Shown here: piece after piece, positions 1-6,528 of the stretch
Layout: every line of letters starts with the position of its first letter
Numbering within the stretch: position 1 is the first letter of the stretch
DNA from: Alphaproteobacteria bacterium UBA998
Lineage (GTDB): Bacteria; Pseudomonadota; Alphaproteobacteria; Rickettsiales; UBA998
Direction of reading: 5' to 3'
Length of the DNA: 29,232 nucleotides
NCBI GenBank assembly: GCA_002291925.1
Contig: DBAY01000075.1
Span: forward strand, 1 to 29,232
The notes under the pieces: model-generated
Seen by the model: only the letters and a program-made list of their open reading frames with translations
The model's database searches: none
Told to the model about the DNA's origin: nothing
Position numbers and translations under genes: made by a program

Positions 1-179
1 TTGCGGCGATTGTGCCGGTGGTGGTCGTTCCACAACACCTCGGCGCTATCGGCCATGCCCATCGGCATGCCGGGATGGCCGGACTTGGCGGCTTCCACGG
101 CATCCATGGAAAGCGCGCGGATGGCATTGGCGAGCTGGGCGTGTTCAACAGCGGAGGGAGAGCGGGCGGGAAGGGTCAT
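1..179 (-). CDS. tkt: Transketolase, N-terminal fragment (runs off the window edge)
   Basis: Only the first 59 codons are present, starting at an ATG on the minus strand at 177-179. The translation contains LANAIRALSMDAVEAAKSGH followed by PGMPMGMADSAEVLW, the strongly conserved N-terminus of transketolase, including the His of the KSGHPG motif that contacts thiamine diphosphate and substrate. The enzyme moves two-carbon ketol units in the non-oxidative pentose phosphate pathway and the Calvin cycle, in the cytoplasm. It diverges from the coiled-coil gene and zapA, an arrangement common in Alphaproteobacteria. The rest of the gene lies to the left of the window. The family call is firm; which isozyme it is cannot be judged. 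Confidence 0.93.
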   Translation of the reverse strand, partial: MTLPARSPSAVEHAQLANAIRALSMDAVEAAKSGHPGMPMGMADSAEVLWNDHHRHNRR

Positions 180-460
180 GGAACCTCGGGAAAGACGGGC
201 AAAAAAGTGTCCCCCTTCTAGCATCAAAAATAAAAAATGAAAGCAATGAGTGAAGCCCGGCCATCTGCGTGGCGGCGACCGGGTATGACGCCAAAATTTA
301 GGATTTGTGAAGACTGGTTGAAGTGTCTGGCGGCGCGGAGGGGCAAAGAAGTTTCGTGTATCTACAAGCGATTGTGCGCTGCAATGCACGTGGTGGGCTA
401 ATTTTGTTGCGGGGTGCCTTTGTTTTCGTTAAGGTGCTGTAACTGCAAGCGGGAGTGGTG
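180..460. other. Divergent intergenic region between tkt and the zapA operon
   Basis: This 281 bp stretch separates the tkt start from the coiled-coil gene and must hold promoters for both directions. An AT-rich part lies at about 222-240, just upstream of tkt. I see no convincing open reading frame and no promoter with two good hexamers that I would defend. Confidence 0.5.
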
Positions 461-988
461 ATGCAACCATCACAGAACGGCGAACGTTCGAACCCCTCCG
501 AGGCGCAACGACGCCTCATGTCCATCCACGGTGCGGCCAGCGCGGCCGTCGTGGCGGTGACCCGTCTCTCCTCCATTCTGCCCCTGACGCCCAGCGCCCA
601 TACCGAGGAGCTGGAAGCTGCCAGCGAGCGTCTCGCTGTCAGCCTGCGACGTCTGGACGAGGTGGTGACGCGCCTGATGCAGGTGAATATGGAAAACGCG
701 GGCAAGCTGCTGTCCCGCATCGAGCAGCAGGAAACCAGCGAGAAGTGGCAGAAACGCTATCACGCCGTCGAGCGGGAGCGGGATTCGCTGCAGGAGATGC
801 TGGTGGCGCTGAAGGACCGTTATGAAAAGCTGCAAACCGCCTACAGCGAGCGGCAGCATGCCTATGATTTGAAAGTGCTGGAGCATGAAGCCCTGCAGCT
901 GCGCCATCTGGAAGCGCGCCAGCGGCTGGATCAATCCCTCGCGCTGCTGGATACGCTGATCGGGGAGCCGGAAGGGGAAAACCCATGA
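461..988 (+). CDS. Coiled-coil protein upstream of zapA (function unknown)
   Basis: Predicted 175-residue cytoplasmic protein with no signal peptide or membrane segment. From about residue 45 to 165 it is almost all charged heptad-like helix (for example LEAASERLAVSLRRLDEVV and KWQKRYHAVERERDSLQEML), pointing to a long coiled coil. ATG 461 is preferred over the GTG codons at 455 and 458 because GGGAG at 451-455 gives a ribosome site at normal spacing only for 461. The stop overlaps the zapA start (ATGA), so the two are translationally coupled. A small coiled-coil protein between tkt and zapA is a known alphaproteobacterial arrangement, and co-translation with ZapA suggests, without proving, a role in cell division. 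I cannot name the family with certainty. Confidence 0.8.
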   Translation: MQPSQNGERSNPSEAQRRLMSIHGAASAAVVAVTRLSSILPLTPSAHTEELEAASERLAVSLRRLDEVVTRLMQVNMENAGKLLSRIEQQETSEKWQKRYHAVERERDSLQEMLVALKDRYEKLQTAYSERQHAYDLKVLEHEALQLRHLEARQRLDQSLALLDTLIGEPEGENP

Positions 989-1359
989 AACAGGTAGATG
1001 TACGCATCGGCTTTCACACCTATACGCTCGCCTGCGCCGATGGACAGGAGGGGCACCTGCAGCAGCTGGCCGACGAAATCGACATGCGCGCGCGCTCCAT
1101 CAAGGAGAAATCCCCCCGTGCCAGCGAGGCCATGGTGCTGGTAATGACGGCTCTGATGCTCGCGGATGAGTTGTATGAGGCGCGTCAGGAAGCCGGGATG
1201 CTGCATGAAAAGCTTGCCATGGGCGTCACGCTCACCGGCAATGGCGAGGGCATGCCCCCCATTCCCAGTGCCGGGGTGGTGGCGCGCAACCTGACGATGG
1301 CGATGAATGACATCGCCGACCAGATCGACGCCATCGTGGCGACGGTTGAAAACCGCTGA
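985..1359 (+). CDS. zapA: Cell division protein ZapA
   Basis: 124 residues. The N-terminus (KQVDVRIGFHTYTLACADGQ, then EGHLQQLADEIDMRARSIKE) matches the ZapA fold: a short beta head domain with the conserved VRIGFHTYTLAC-type strand pair, followed by a long helix that forms antiparallel coiled-coil tetramers. ZapA bundles FtsZ protofilaments at the Z-ring. It starts within the stop of the upstream coiled-coil gene and has a GGAAGGGG ribosome site at about 970-977. The last 14 bases of the gene contain the -35 element of the 6S RNA promoter, so the two transcription units interlock. The zapA-6S RNA neighbourhood is typical for many proteobacteria and supports the call. Confidence 0.93.
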   Translation: MKQVDVRIGFHTYTLACADGQEGHLQQLADEIDMRARSIKEKSPRASEAMVLVMTALMLADELYEARQEAGMLHEKLAMGVTLTGNGEGMPPIPSAGVVARNLTMAMNDIADQIDAIVATVENR

Positions 1360-1374
1360 AATCTGGCTTATATT
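1346..1374 (+). promoter_or_regulatory. Sigma-70-type promoter of 6S RNA
   Basis: TTGAAA at 1346-1351 and TATATT at 1369-1374 are separated by exactly 17 bp. The expected start of transcription at 1380-1382 coincides with the first base of the 6S closing stem. The -35 lies inside the zapA coding sequence. Confidence 0.75.
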
Positions 1375-1379
1375 CGTAT

Positions 1380-1531
1380 CACTGCCCGGTGCGTGAGACG
1401 ACTTTGTTCCTTGGGCCGATACTTACCTGTTCGGGAGCTGTCCCTTACCCTGGCTCTGGCCTCGGTGATATGGCACCCACCTTAATGAACGGGCCACATG
1501 AGACTTGTATCGTCCACGGCCAGGGCGGTGT
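1380..1531 (+). ncRNA. ssrS: 6S RNA
   Basis: This RNA of about 150 nt mimics an open promoter and holds sigma-70 RNA polymerase in stationary phase. The 5' end CACTGCCC (1380-1387) pairs with GGGCGGTG (1523-1530) to form the closing stem. Between them lie the family-like blocks GTGCGTGAGACG, CCTTGGGCCGATACTTAC and a 3' half ending CCACGGCCAGGGCGGTG, giving the long imperfect rod with a central bubble expected of 6S. Its place directly after zapA, its own promoter at the right distance and a terminator behind it all support the call. A gene for 5-formyltetrahydrofolate cyclo-ligase, often found just downstream, is not here. Confidence 0.88.
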
Positions 1532-1534
1532 TTT

Positions 1535-1566
1535 AAAAAAGCTCCCCGATCGAGGAGCTTTTTGTT
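1535..1566 (+). terminator. Rho-independent terminator of 6S RNA
   Basis: The stem AAAAAGCTCC pairs with GGAGCTTTTT around a loop containing CGATCG, followed by GTTTT. The A-tract upstream and T-tract downstream could make it work in both directions. Confidence 0.88.
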
Positions 1567-1665
1567 TTAGGTTGCCTCGATGCTACGGCCTGCTGGCCTC
1601 CGCAATGAGGCGAGCTCAAGGCTGACTCGCGCCTCCTGCGCTCGACTAACAGCGTTATTGTAGCC

Positions 1666-1750
1666 GTCATCCTGCGATCCTGAAGGGCTGCGCAGGATCT
1701 CCTTCGGAACGCTCAGAGATTCCGGGCCCGCTTACGCGTCCCGGAATGAC
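1666..1750. repeat. GTCAT...ATGAC palindromic repeat, copy 1
   Basis: An 85 bp element starting GTCATCCTGCG and ending CCCGGAATGAC, with an internal CTGCGCAGGATCT block shared with the copies at 21349, 24158 and 25735. No open frame is credible here. Confidence 0.75.
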
Positions 1751-1766
1751 GTTGCTAAAACAGAAT

Positions 1767-1835
1767 GTCACCCCGCATCTGGTACGCGGGGTCTCCCTAC
1801 CACACGAGGAGACCCCGCAACAAGTGCGGCATGAC
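1767..1835. repeat. GTCA...TGAC palindromic repeat, copy 2 (short form)
   Basis: A 69 bp element. Outer arms GTCACCCCGC and GCGGCATGAC are near-complementary, and inner arms GCGGGGTCTCC and GGAGACCCCGC are perfectly complementary. It has the same double-stem plan as the longer copies but a different stem sequence. Confidence 0.75.
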
Positions 1836-1844
1836 AGCTATCTC

Positions 1845-1918
1845 GTCATTGCGAGCGTCAGCGAAGCAATCCAGCGGGCGGTTCTGGATGGCCGCGGCCC
1901 TGCGGGCCTCGCAATGAC
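1845..1918. repeat. GTCATTGCGAG...CTCGCAATGAC palindromic repeat, copy 3
   Basis: A 74 bp element whose ends GTCATTGCGAG and CTCGCAATGAC are perfectly complementary, with an inner CAATCCAG / TGGATGG region. The same subfamily recurs at 29092-29165. Repeats of this type are frequent in alphaproteobacterial genomes. Confidence 0.8.
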
Positions 1919-1948
1919 GGAAATCACATACGCCCCACCCACTCCGCT

Positions 1949-2024
1949 CTCATGGTGAGCCTGTCGAACCATGATGTGTGGCACGGGGACGGGCCTCTTA
2001 TCCTTCGACACGCTCAGGATGAGG
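1949..2024. repeat. Second repeat family (CATGGTGAGCCTGTCGAACC type)
   Basis: The first 25 bases (1949-1973) are the exact reverse complement of 6317-6341. The right half, containing CCTTCGACACGCTCAGGATG, is an imperfect inverted copy of the left half, so the whole can fold as a hairpin. It is distinct in sequence from the GTCAT family. Confidence 0.75.
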
Positions 2025-2068
2025 GGCAGAGGCAAAGACAGTCATTTTCATTCCGTACCCACCAAACC

Positions 2069-2095
2069 AAAAGGGCGGCCCGGAGGCCGCCCTTT
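2069..2095 (-). terminator. Terminator of the ompA-like gene
   Basis: A perfect stem AAGGGCGGCC / GGCCGCCCTT around a 4-base loop lies 20 bp past the stop codon. Read on the minus strand it is followed by TTTTGGTTTGG. Confidence 0.8.
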
Positions 2096-2114
2096 CATGT
2101 CGTTTCAGGCAGGG

Positions 2115-2714
2115 TTACTGCTGATACTTGAACTGCACTTCCACGCGGCGGTCGCCGGAGAGGCAGTTGATCTTTTCCTGACGGTTCTTGATGCTGTCGC
2201 ACTGGGTGGTCGAGGTGACGGAGCCCAGGCCCTGTACCGCGGCAACGCTGGTCGGGATGCTCAGCTTGGTGTCGAGGTAGTTCTTCACCGCCGTGGCGCG
2301 TTTCTGCGACAATTTAACGTTGTATTCCGAGTTGCCGATCTTGTCCGCATAGCCGACCACGCTGGCGCTCAGGATGCCTTTCGAGTTGGCCACCGTCTGG
2401 GCGAGGGCGTCAAGCTTCTGAGTGGCCTCGGCGGAGAGGCCGGCATCATCGAAGTTGAAGTAAACGGTGCGCGCGTCCTGGCTGATAACCGGGGCGGGCG
2501 GGGGCGGCGGGGCCTGCACCACCGGCTTCGGCGCTTCTTTCTTCGGGGCGCAGACATCATCGGCAGCCTGCCACTTGGTGCGGACGCAGTTGCCGAACGT
2601 GTTGGTCACGATGCCTTTGTGGTTGTCGTTGACGGTTTCACGGTCCGTGGCGGCTTGGGCGCTGGCGGTGCCGAGCGCGAGCGCGGCGAGCGCGATGATG
2701 AGGGTGTGACGCAT
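2115..2714 (-). CDS. OmpA-like peptidoglycan-binding outer-membrane protein
   Basis: 199 residues from ATG 2714, chosen because AAGGAAG lies at proper spacing upstream and a clean signal peptide follows (residues 1-22, ending AQAA). Then come a short region with Cys43 and Cys55 spaced as in many alphaproteobacterial OmpA proteins, a Pro-rich linker (about 62-76), and the OmpA C-terminal domain (about 82-196). The peptidoglycan contact motif GYADKIGNSEYNVKLSQKRA carries the expected Asp124 and Arg139. There is no room for a beta barrel, so the protein is a periplasmic or membrane-attached linker to the wall. Two more Cys (172, 184) may pair, which fits the DsbA-like gene just upstream. It is last in an apparent M48-dsbA-ompA run and has its own terminator. 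Confidence 0.88.
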   Translation of the reverse strand: MRHTLIIALAALALGTASAQAATDRETVNDNHKGIVTNTFGNCVRTKWQAADDVCAPKKEAPKPVVQAPPPPPAPVISQDARTVYFNFDDAGLSAEATQKLDALAQTVANSKGILSASVVGYADKIGNSEYNVKLSQKRATAVKNYLDTKLSIPTSVAAVQGLGSVTSTTQCDSIKNRQEKINCLSGDRRVEVQFKYQQ

Positions 2715-2746
2715 GGTAAGCTTCCTTATTGGATGTTGCGCTACTG

Positions 2747-2775
2747 GCAATAGCCAAATCAAAGGTTAATTACAA
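2747..2775 (-). promoter_or_regulatory. Possible promoter of the ompA-like gene
   Basis: On the minus strand TTGTAA (2775-2770) and TATTGC (2752-2747) are 17 bp apart in the 95 bp gap between the dsbA-like gene and ompA. The -10 is weak, so this is tentative. Confidence 0.3.
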
Positions 2776-2809
2776 TGGAATTTCGAACCCGGAAAAGGGG
2801 GAGGACAGC

Positions 2810-3550
2810 CTACTTCTTGGCCTGCTTAGCAATCTTTTCCTGCAGCCCGTCATAATCAAGCGCGTGGGGCACTACCTCATCGCCCACGATCAAGGTCGGG
2901 GTGCCGCGCACGCCCATGGCCTGACCCAGCGCGTGGTTGCGCTCGATGGCCTGGCGTACATCATCCGCCTTGGCCCGCTCGCGCACCTTGGCCGCATCAT
3001 AGCCGGCGGCTTTCAGCGCGGCATTCACCTTGGTTTCATCCGCCTTGCCGGGAGCTTTCATCATGGCGCTGTGGAAGGCGAAATACTTGGAGGCATCTAC
3101 CTGATAGGCCGCGATGCCGATGCTGGCGAGCTCATTGGACTGCTCGCCGAAGATGGGGAATTCCTTCACCAGCAGGCGCACCTTGCCCTTGTCTTCCTTC
3201 ATCACACGGTCCAGCGTATTGAACATGAATTTGCAGGCGGAGCAGTTATAATCCGAGAATTCCACGATGGTGACAGGCGCTTTCGCCTCGCCAACCACCG
3301 GGGTCATCTTGTCGTCATAGACGACTTTGCTGTGTTCTTTCACCGCTTCCGCAGCCTTCTCGGAGGCTTTCTCCATTTCCTTGCGCTGCATGGATTCCAG
3401 CGCATCGACGATCACTTCCGGGTGATCGAGCAGGTAATCGCGGATCAGCCCGTCCATCTCGCCGCGCGTCACCGGGGCGCTCGCATCCTTCGCATGGGCC
3501 AGCGGGGCGAAGGCCAAGGTGACGGCGAGAAAAACGGAAAGCAGGCGCAT
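2810..3550 (-). CDS. DsbA-family thiol:disulfide oxidoreductase (Com1/ScsC-like)
   Basis: 246 residues with a signal peptide (1-20, ending AHA). A helical N-terminal segment (about 25-80) precedes the thioredoxin-fold domain, where TIVEFSDYNCSACKF supplies the active-site pair Cys103-Ser-Ala-Cys106 and GVRGTPTLIVG supplies the cis-proline Pro218. Such proteins oxidise or isomerise disulfides in periplasmic proteins; the long N-terminal helices resemble those that oligomerise ScsC-like and Com1-like members, which is inference. GAGG lies upstream of the ATG. The start is only about 15 bp past the stop of the M48 gene, so the two are probably co-transcribed. I do not assign it as the main DsbA because DsbB is not in view. 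Confidence 0.9.
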   Translation of the reverse strand: MRLLSVFLAVTLAFAPLAHAKDASAPVTRGEMDGLIRDYLLDHPEVIVDALESMQRKEMEKASEKAAEAVKEHSKVVYDDKMTPVVGEAKAPVTIVEFSDYNCSACKFMFNTLDRVMKEDKGKVRLLVKEFPIFGEQSNELASIGIAAYQVDASKYFAFHSAMMKAPGKADETKVNAALKAAGYDAAKVRERAKADDVRQAIERNHALGQAMGVRGTPTLIVGDEVVPHALDYDGLQEKIAKQAKK

Positions 3551-3565
3551 GAAAAACCTCGTGAA

Positions 3566-4972
3566 TTATCGGTTGCGGAAGGGTGACAGAATTTCCCGGC
3601 GCTCGCCAGTGAAAAATGGCCCCTCGGCGTCCTTCTTCTCGCGCTCGCGGCGGATGGCGAAGCGTTTGATGTCCTGCGCGCGCAGGTAGGCGGGGCTGGC
3701 CTGCGGGAGCTTCTCCAGCGCCAGCGCGGCCTGCACGCGCATGGCGTCCGCATCATCGCGCATGGCGGCTTCCTCGGCGAGGGCGAGGTGGGCGTCGCCG
3801 GGCCGGTTTTCCTTGCCGTACGCTTCCGCCAGCAGCCGCCAGCTGACGTTGTAGCTGGGGTCCTGCTGGCTGGCGCGCTCGAGCAGGGTGATGGCCTCCT
3901 TGCGCTCGGCCTCGCTGGGGGTGCCCGCGAGGAGCGTGCGCGCATAGTCGGCACGCAGCAACGGCGAATCCGGCGCCAGCGTGCTGGCGCGGCGGTACGC
4001 GGCGCGCGCTTCGTCGATGCGCCCGGCTTCGAACAGCATCTGGCCTTTCAGCTCGTTGAAATACGGGTCATCCGGCTGCTCGGCGAGCAGGCCGTCAATA
4101 AGCGGCAGGGCCTGCGTGAGGTCGGAGCTGCGGTAATAGGCCACGGCGCGGGCATAGCGGGCGGGCACATCATCGCCCATGTAGCGGGACATCACCTGCG
4201 CGGGCGGGCGCATGAAGCCAAACAGCTTGGCCTGCATGCGCGCGTGGCGCTCATCAATCTCCGGCGAGAGCTTGTCCTTCAAGTGCGGTGAGCGCGCCAC
4301 CTGGCTGCGCAGGCTGCTGATGCGCTCCTTGGTGAGCGGGTGGGTGAGGGCGTACGGGTCCGGCTGGCCGAGATAGCGTTTTTCGTCGCGGCGCAGACGC
4401 TCGAACATGTCGAGCATGCCTTCCGGCGTGACGCCGATTTTCTCCAGATAGCTGAACCCAGCCTGGTCCGCCGATTGCTCGTTGCTGCGCGAGAAGGCGA
4501 GCAGGTTGCGCATCGCCACCTGCGGCCCGGCGGAGAGGATGGCGCCCGCCGCATCGCCCGCGCCACCCGCCGCGGCGGCCCCAGCCAGCACGTACGCAAT
4601 CACCGCGCCAATTTGCGCCTTCGCTACCTGTTCTGCCCCGCGTGCGAGGTGGCCGCCCGCGATGTGGCCGGTTTCGTGCGCGATGACGCCGATCAGCATC
4701 TCCGGCGTATCGGTGGCGAGCAGCAGGCCGGTGTGGAAGAAGATATTGCTGCCGCCCGCGACGAAGGCGTTGATGCTGTCCTCGTCGAGGATGAAGATGT
4801 GCACGGCCTCCGGCTCCAGCTCCGCCGCGCGCCAGACGGGGGTGGAGAGGTCTCGCAGATATTGCTCGATTTCCGCGTCGCGGATGAGGCCGCCTGCCTG
4901 GGCCAGGGTAGGCACGGCCACCAGCGCCAGCGTGGCGAGGAAGAAGCGCAGGAGTGTGGCGAGGTGGGCCAT
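3566..4972 (-). CDS. M48-family metalloprotease with TPR domain (BepA-like)
   Basis: 468 residues from ATG 4972. Residues 1-26 form a signal peptide (LATLLRFFLATLALVAV ... LAQA). The catalytic zinc motif HETGH is at 99-103 and the third ligand is probably Glu165 in the NEQSAD segment. An Ala/Gly-rich stretch (120-147) follows the active site, and the C-terminal part (about 290-430) has TPR-type helices (YFNELKGQMLFEAGRIDEAR). This layout matches BepA/YfgC, periplasmic proteases that degrade or help assemble outer-membrane proteins. An in-frame ATG at 5002, with GAGG 13 bp upstream, would add ten residues and is the other candidate start. It heads the M48-dsbA-ompA run and diverges from the aminotransferase gene. 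Confidence 0.9.
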   Translation of the reverse strand: MAHLATLLRFFLATLALVAVPTLAQAGGLIRDAEIEQYLRDLSTPVWRAAELEPEAVHIFILDEDSINAFVAGGSNIFFHTGLLLATDTPEMLIGVIAHETGHIAGGHLARGAEQVAKAQIGAVIAYVLAGAAAAGGAGDAAGAILSAGPQVAMRNLLAFSRSNEQSADQAGFSYLEKIGVTPEGMLDMFERLRRDEKRYLGQPDPYALTHPLTKERISSLRSQVARSPHLKDKLSPEIDERHARMQAKLFGFMRPPAQVMSRYMGDDVPARYARAVAYYRSSDLTQALPLIDGLLAEQPDDPYFNELKGQMLFEAGRIDEARAAYRRASTLAPDSPLLRADYARTLLAGTPSEAERKEAITLLERASQQDPSYNVSWRLLAEAYGKENRPGDAHLALAEEAAMRDDADAMRVQAALALEKLPQASPAYLRAQDIKRFAIRREREKKDAEGPFFTGERREILSPFRNR

Positions 4973-5083
4973 GCCCCATGATATGTAGGCGAAACACTTC
5001 ATTTTGCAATGAATTCCTCGCGGTTTGCGTTGCATGGATGGCATGGGGATGTTAACGCTTTCGACCACAGAGAGGAAAAACCC

Positions 5084-6235
5084 ATGTCTCCCGCCGCCCG
5101 TGCATTGATTGCCCCGTTCGAAGCCATGGAAGCCTTCCGCGAGGCGTCCGAGCTGAAGGCGCAGGGCAAGGATATCATCCACCTCTCCGTCGGCCAGCCG
5201 GGGCGCACGGTGCCGACTGCCGTGCTGGAGTCAGTGGCGAGCGCCATGAAGAACGACGCGCTCGGTTACACCGATTCCAAAGGCATCCCGGCGCTGCGCC
5301 AGCGCATCGCCCTGCAATACCGCACGCGCTATGGCGTCGAGGTGCCGGTGGAGCGCGTCTTTGTCACCGTCGGCTCATCGGGCGCGACGTTCATGACGCT
5401 GCTGACCGCGTTCGATCCCGGCGCGCGCGTGGCGCTGGCGCGGCCCGCCTATCCGGCTTATCCGAACATGCTGCAGGCGACGAACCTCGAGACGGTGTTT
5501 CTCGATACGGATGAGTCGACCGGCTTCCAGCCGCGCGTGAGCCATCTGGAGGCGCTGCCAACGCCGCCGGACGGGCTGATCATCGCCAGCCCGTCCAACC
5601 CGGCGGGGACCGTGCTGCCGCCGGAGGAGCTGCGCGCCATCGCGCAATGGTGCAAGGCGCATGGCACGAAGCTGATTTCCGATGAAATCTATCACGGCGT
5701 CACTTATGGCGACGCCGTGGCGCAGACGGCGCTGGCCTTCAGCGACGAGGCTTTCGTGGTCAACAGCTTCTCGAAATACTACCTGCTGCCCGGCTGGCGG
5801 CTGGGCTGGGCGGTGGTGCCTGAGCGGTTCTGCCGCAGCTTTGAATCGCTGGTGCAGAGCTTCTTCATTTCGCCGCCCGCCGTGTCGCAGGTGGCGGCGC
5901 TGCATGTGTTCGACCATCTCGACACGCTGGACGCCGCCGTAGCGCAGTATGCCGTGAACCGCGACATCCTGATGACTACGCTCCGCGAGGTCGGCATGCG
6001 CGGCCTGCGCCATGCGGAGGGGGCGTTCTATCTTTACGCCAATGTCTCCGGCCTCACCAATGACAGCCGCGATTTCTGCCGCCGACTACTGCATGAAGCG
6101 GGCGTTTGCGCCGTCCCCGGCCTCGATTTCGACGCCGAGCGCGGCCACCAGTATGTGCGCTTCTCCTACGCGGGCGAGCAGGCGGAGATTGAGGAAGCGT
6201 GCGGGCGCATCAGGGGCTGGCTGGGGACGTCATAA
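5084..6235 (+). CDS. PLP-dependent class I/II aminotransferase (aspartate aminotransferase family)
   Basis: 383 residues; ATG 5084 has GAGAGGA eight bases upstream, whereas earlier in-frame codons have no ribosome site. It is a fold-type I enzyme: SVGQPG (35-40) near the N-terminus, SPSNPAGT (169-176) with the PLP-contacting Asn172, Asp200 and Tyr203 in SDEIYHG, the Schiff-base Lys231 in NSFSKYY, and phosphate-binding Arg239 in PGWRLGW. The length is normal. It transfers amino groups between an amino acid and a 2-oxo acid in the cytoplasm; substrate cannot be read from the sequence, and no biosynthetic neighbours help. The gene stands alone, followed by repeat-filled DNA. Confidence 0.9.
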   Translation: MSPAARALIAPFEAMEAFREASELKAQGKDIIHLSVGQPGRTVPTAVLESVASAMKNDALGYTDSKGIPALRQRIALQYRTRYGVEVPVERVFVTVGSSGATFMTLLTAFDPGARVALARPAYPAYPNMLQATNLETVFLDTDESTGFQPRVSHLEALPTPPDGLIIASPSNPAGTVLPPEELRAIAQWCKAHGTKLISDEIYHGVTYGDAVAQTALAFSDEAFVVNSFSKYYLLPGWRLGWAVVPERFCRSFESLVQSFFISPPAVSQVAALHVFDHLDTLDAAVAQYAVNRDILMTTLREVGMRGLRHAEGAFYLYANVSGLTNDSRDFCRRLLHEAGVCAVPGLDFDAERGHQYVRFSYAGEQAEIEEACGRIRGWLGTS

Positions 6236-6528
6236 CCTTCTCCCCTTGAGGGGGAGAAGGTGGCGCAAGGCGTCGGATGAGGGGTGACGCCGACAGGCGT
6301 GTGTTCGGCGTTGCCTCATGGTTCGACAGGCTCACCATGAGGAGTTATTTGCGCGCCCCCTCACCCCAACTCGAAACGCTCTGTCGGCGTTTCGCCCTAC
6401 AGGGAGAGGGGGCTTCTTAACCCCTCCCCCAATAGGGGGAAGGATGGGAGGGGGGCGGAAGCGGAGTCAGTCGTACCCTCACGCCCCCACCCCAGCCCTC
6501 CCCCTACTGGGGAGGGGGCTATGGAGTT
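6236..6528. repeat. Intergenic repeat cluster between aminotransferase and rne
   Basis: This stretch holds several short inverted repeats: CTCCCCTTGAGGGGGAG at about 6240-6256, the exact inverted copy of 1949-1973 at 6317-6341, and G/C-rich hairpins of the type CCCTCCCC...GGGGAGGG at about 6420-6455 and 6495-6520. One or more may end transcription of rne or of the aminotransferase gene. No gene is credible here. Confidence 0.7.

Larger units (their letters stand above)
1567..2068. other. Gene-free, repeat-filled intergenic region
   Basis: About 500 bp between the 6S terminator and the ompA terminator holds four palindromic elements placed nearly end to end (1666, 1767, 1845 and 1949). Short open frames in this region run through the repeats and have no ribosome sites; I regard them as chance. 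At 1567-1665 I see nothing recognisable. Confidence 0.7.

Noticed and set aside
1389..1625. A short open frame across the 6S RNA and its terminator.
   Set aside because: The sequence is explained by the RNA structure, promoter and terminator; a coding frame through a terminator hairpin is not credible.
1666..2024. The row of repeats, considered as a CRISPR array.
   Set aside because: Units differ in length and sequence, are themselves palindromes, lack constant repeats with unique spacers, and no cas gene is near.
1746..2035. Short frames with translations such as VIASVSEAIQ and MVRQAHHE.
   Set aside because: These are translations of palindromic repeats and often appear as false small proteins in annotations.
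2729..3586. A 285-codon plus-strand frame opposite the DsbA-like gene.
   Set aside because: It is explained as the antisense shadow of a gene with signal peptide, CSAC motif and cis-proline.
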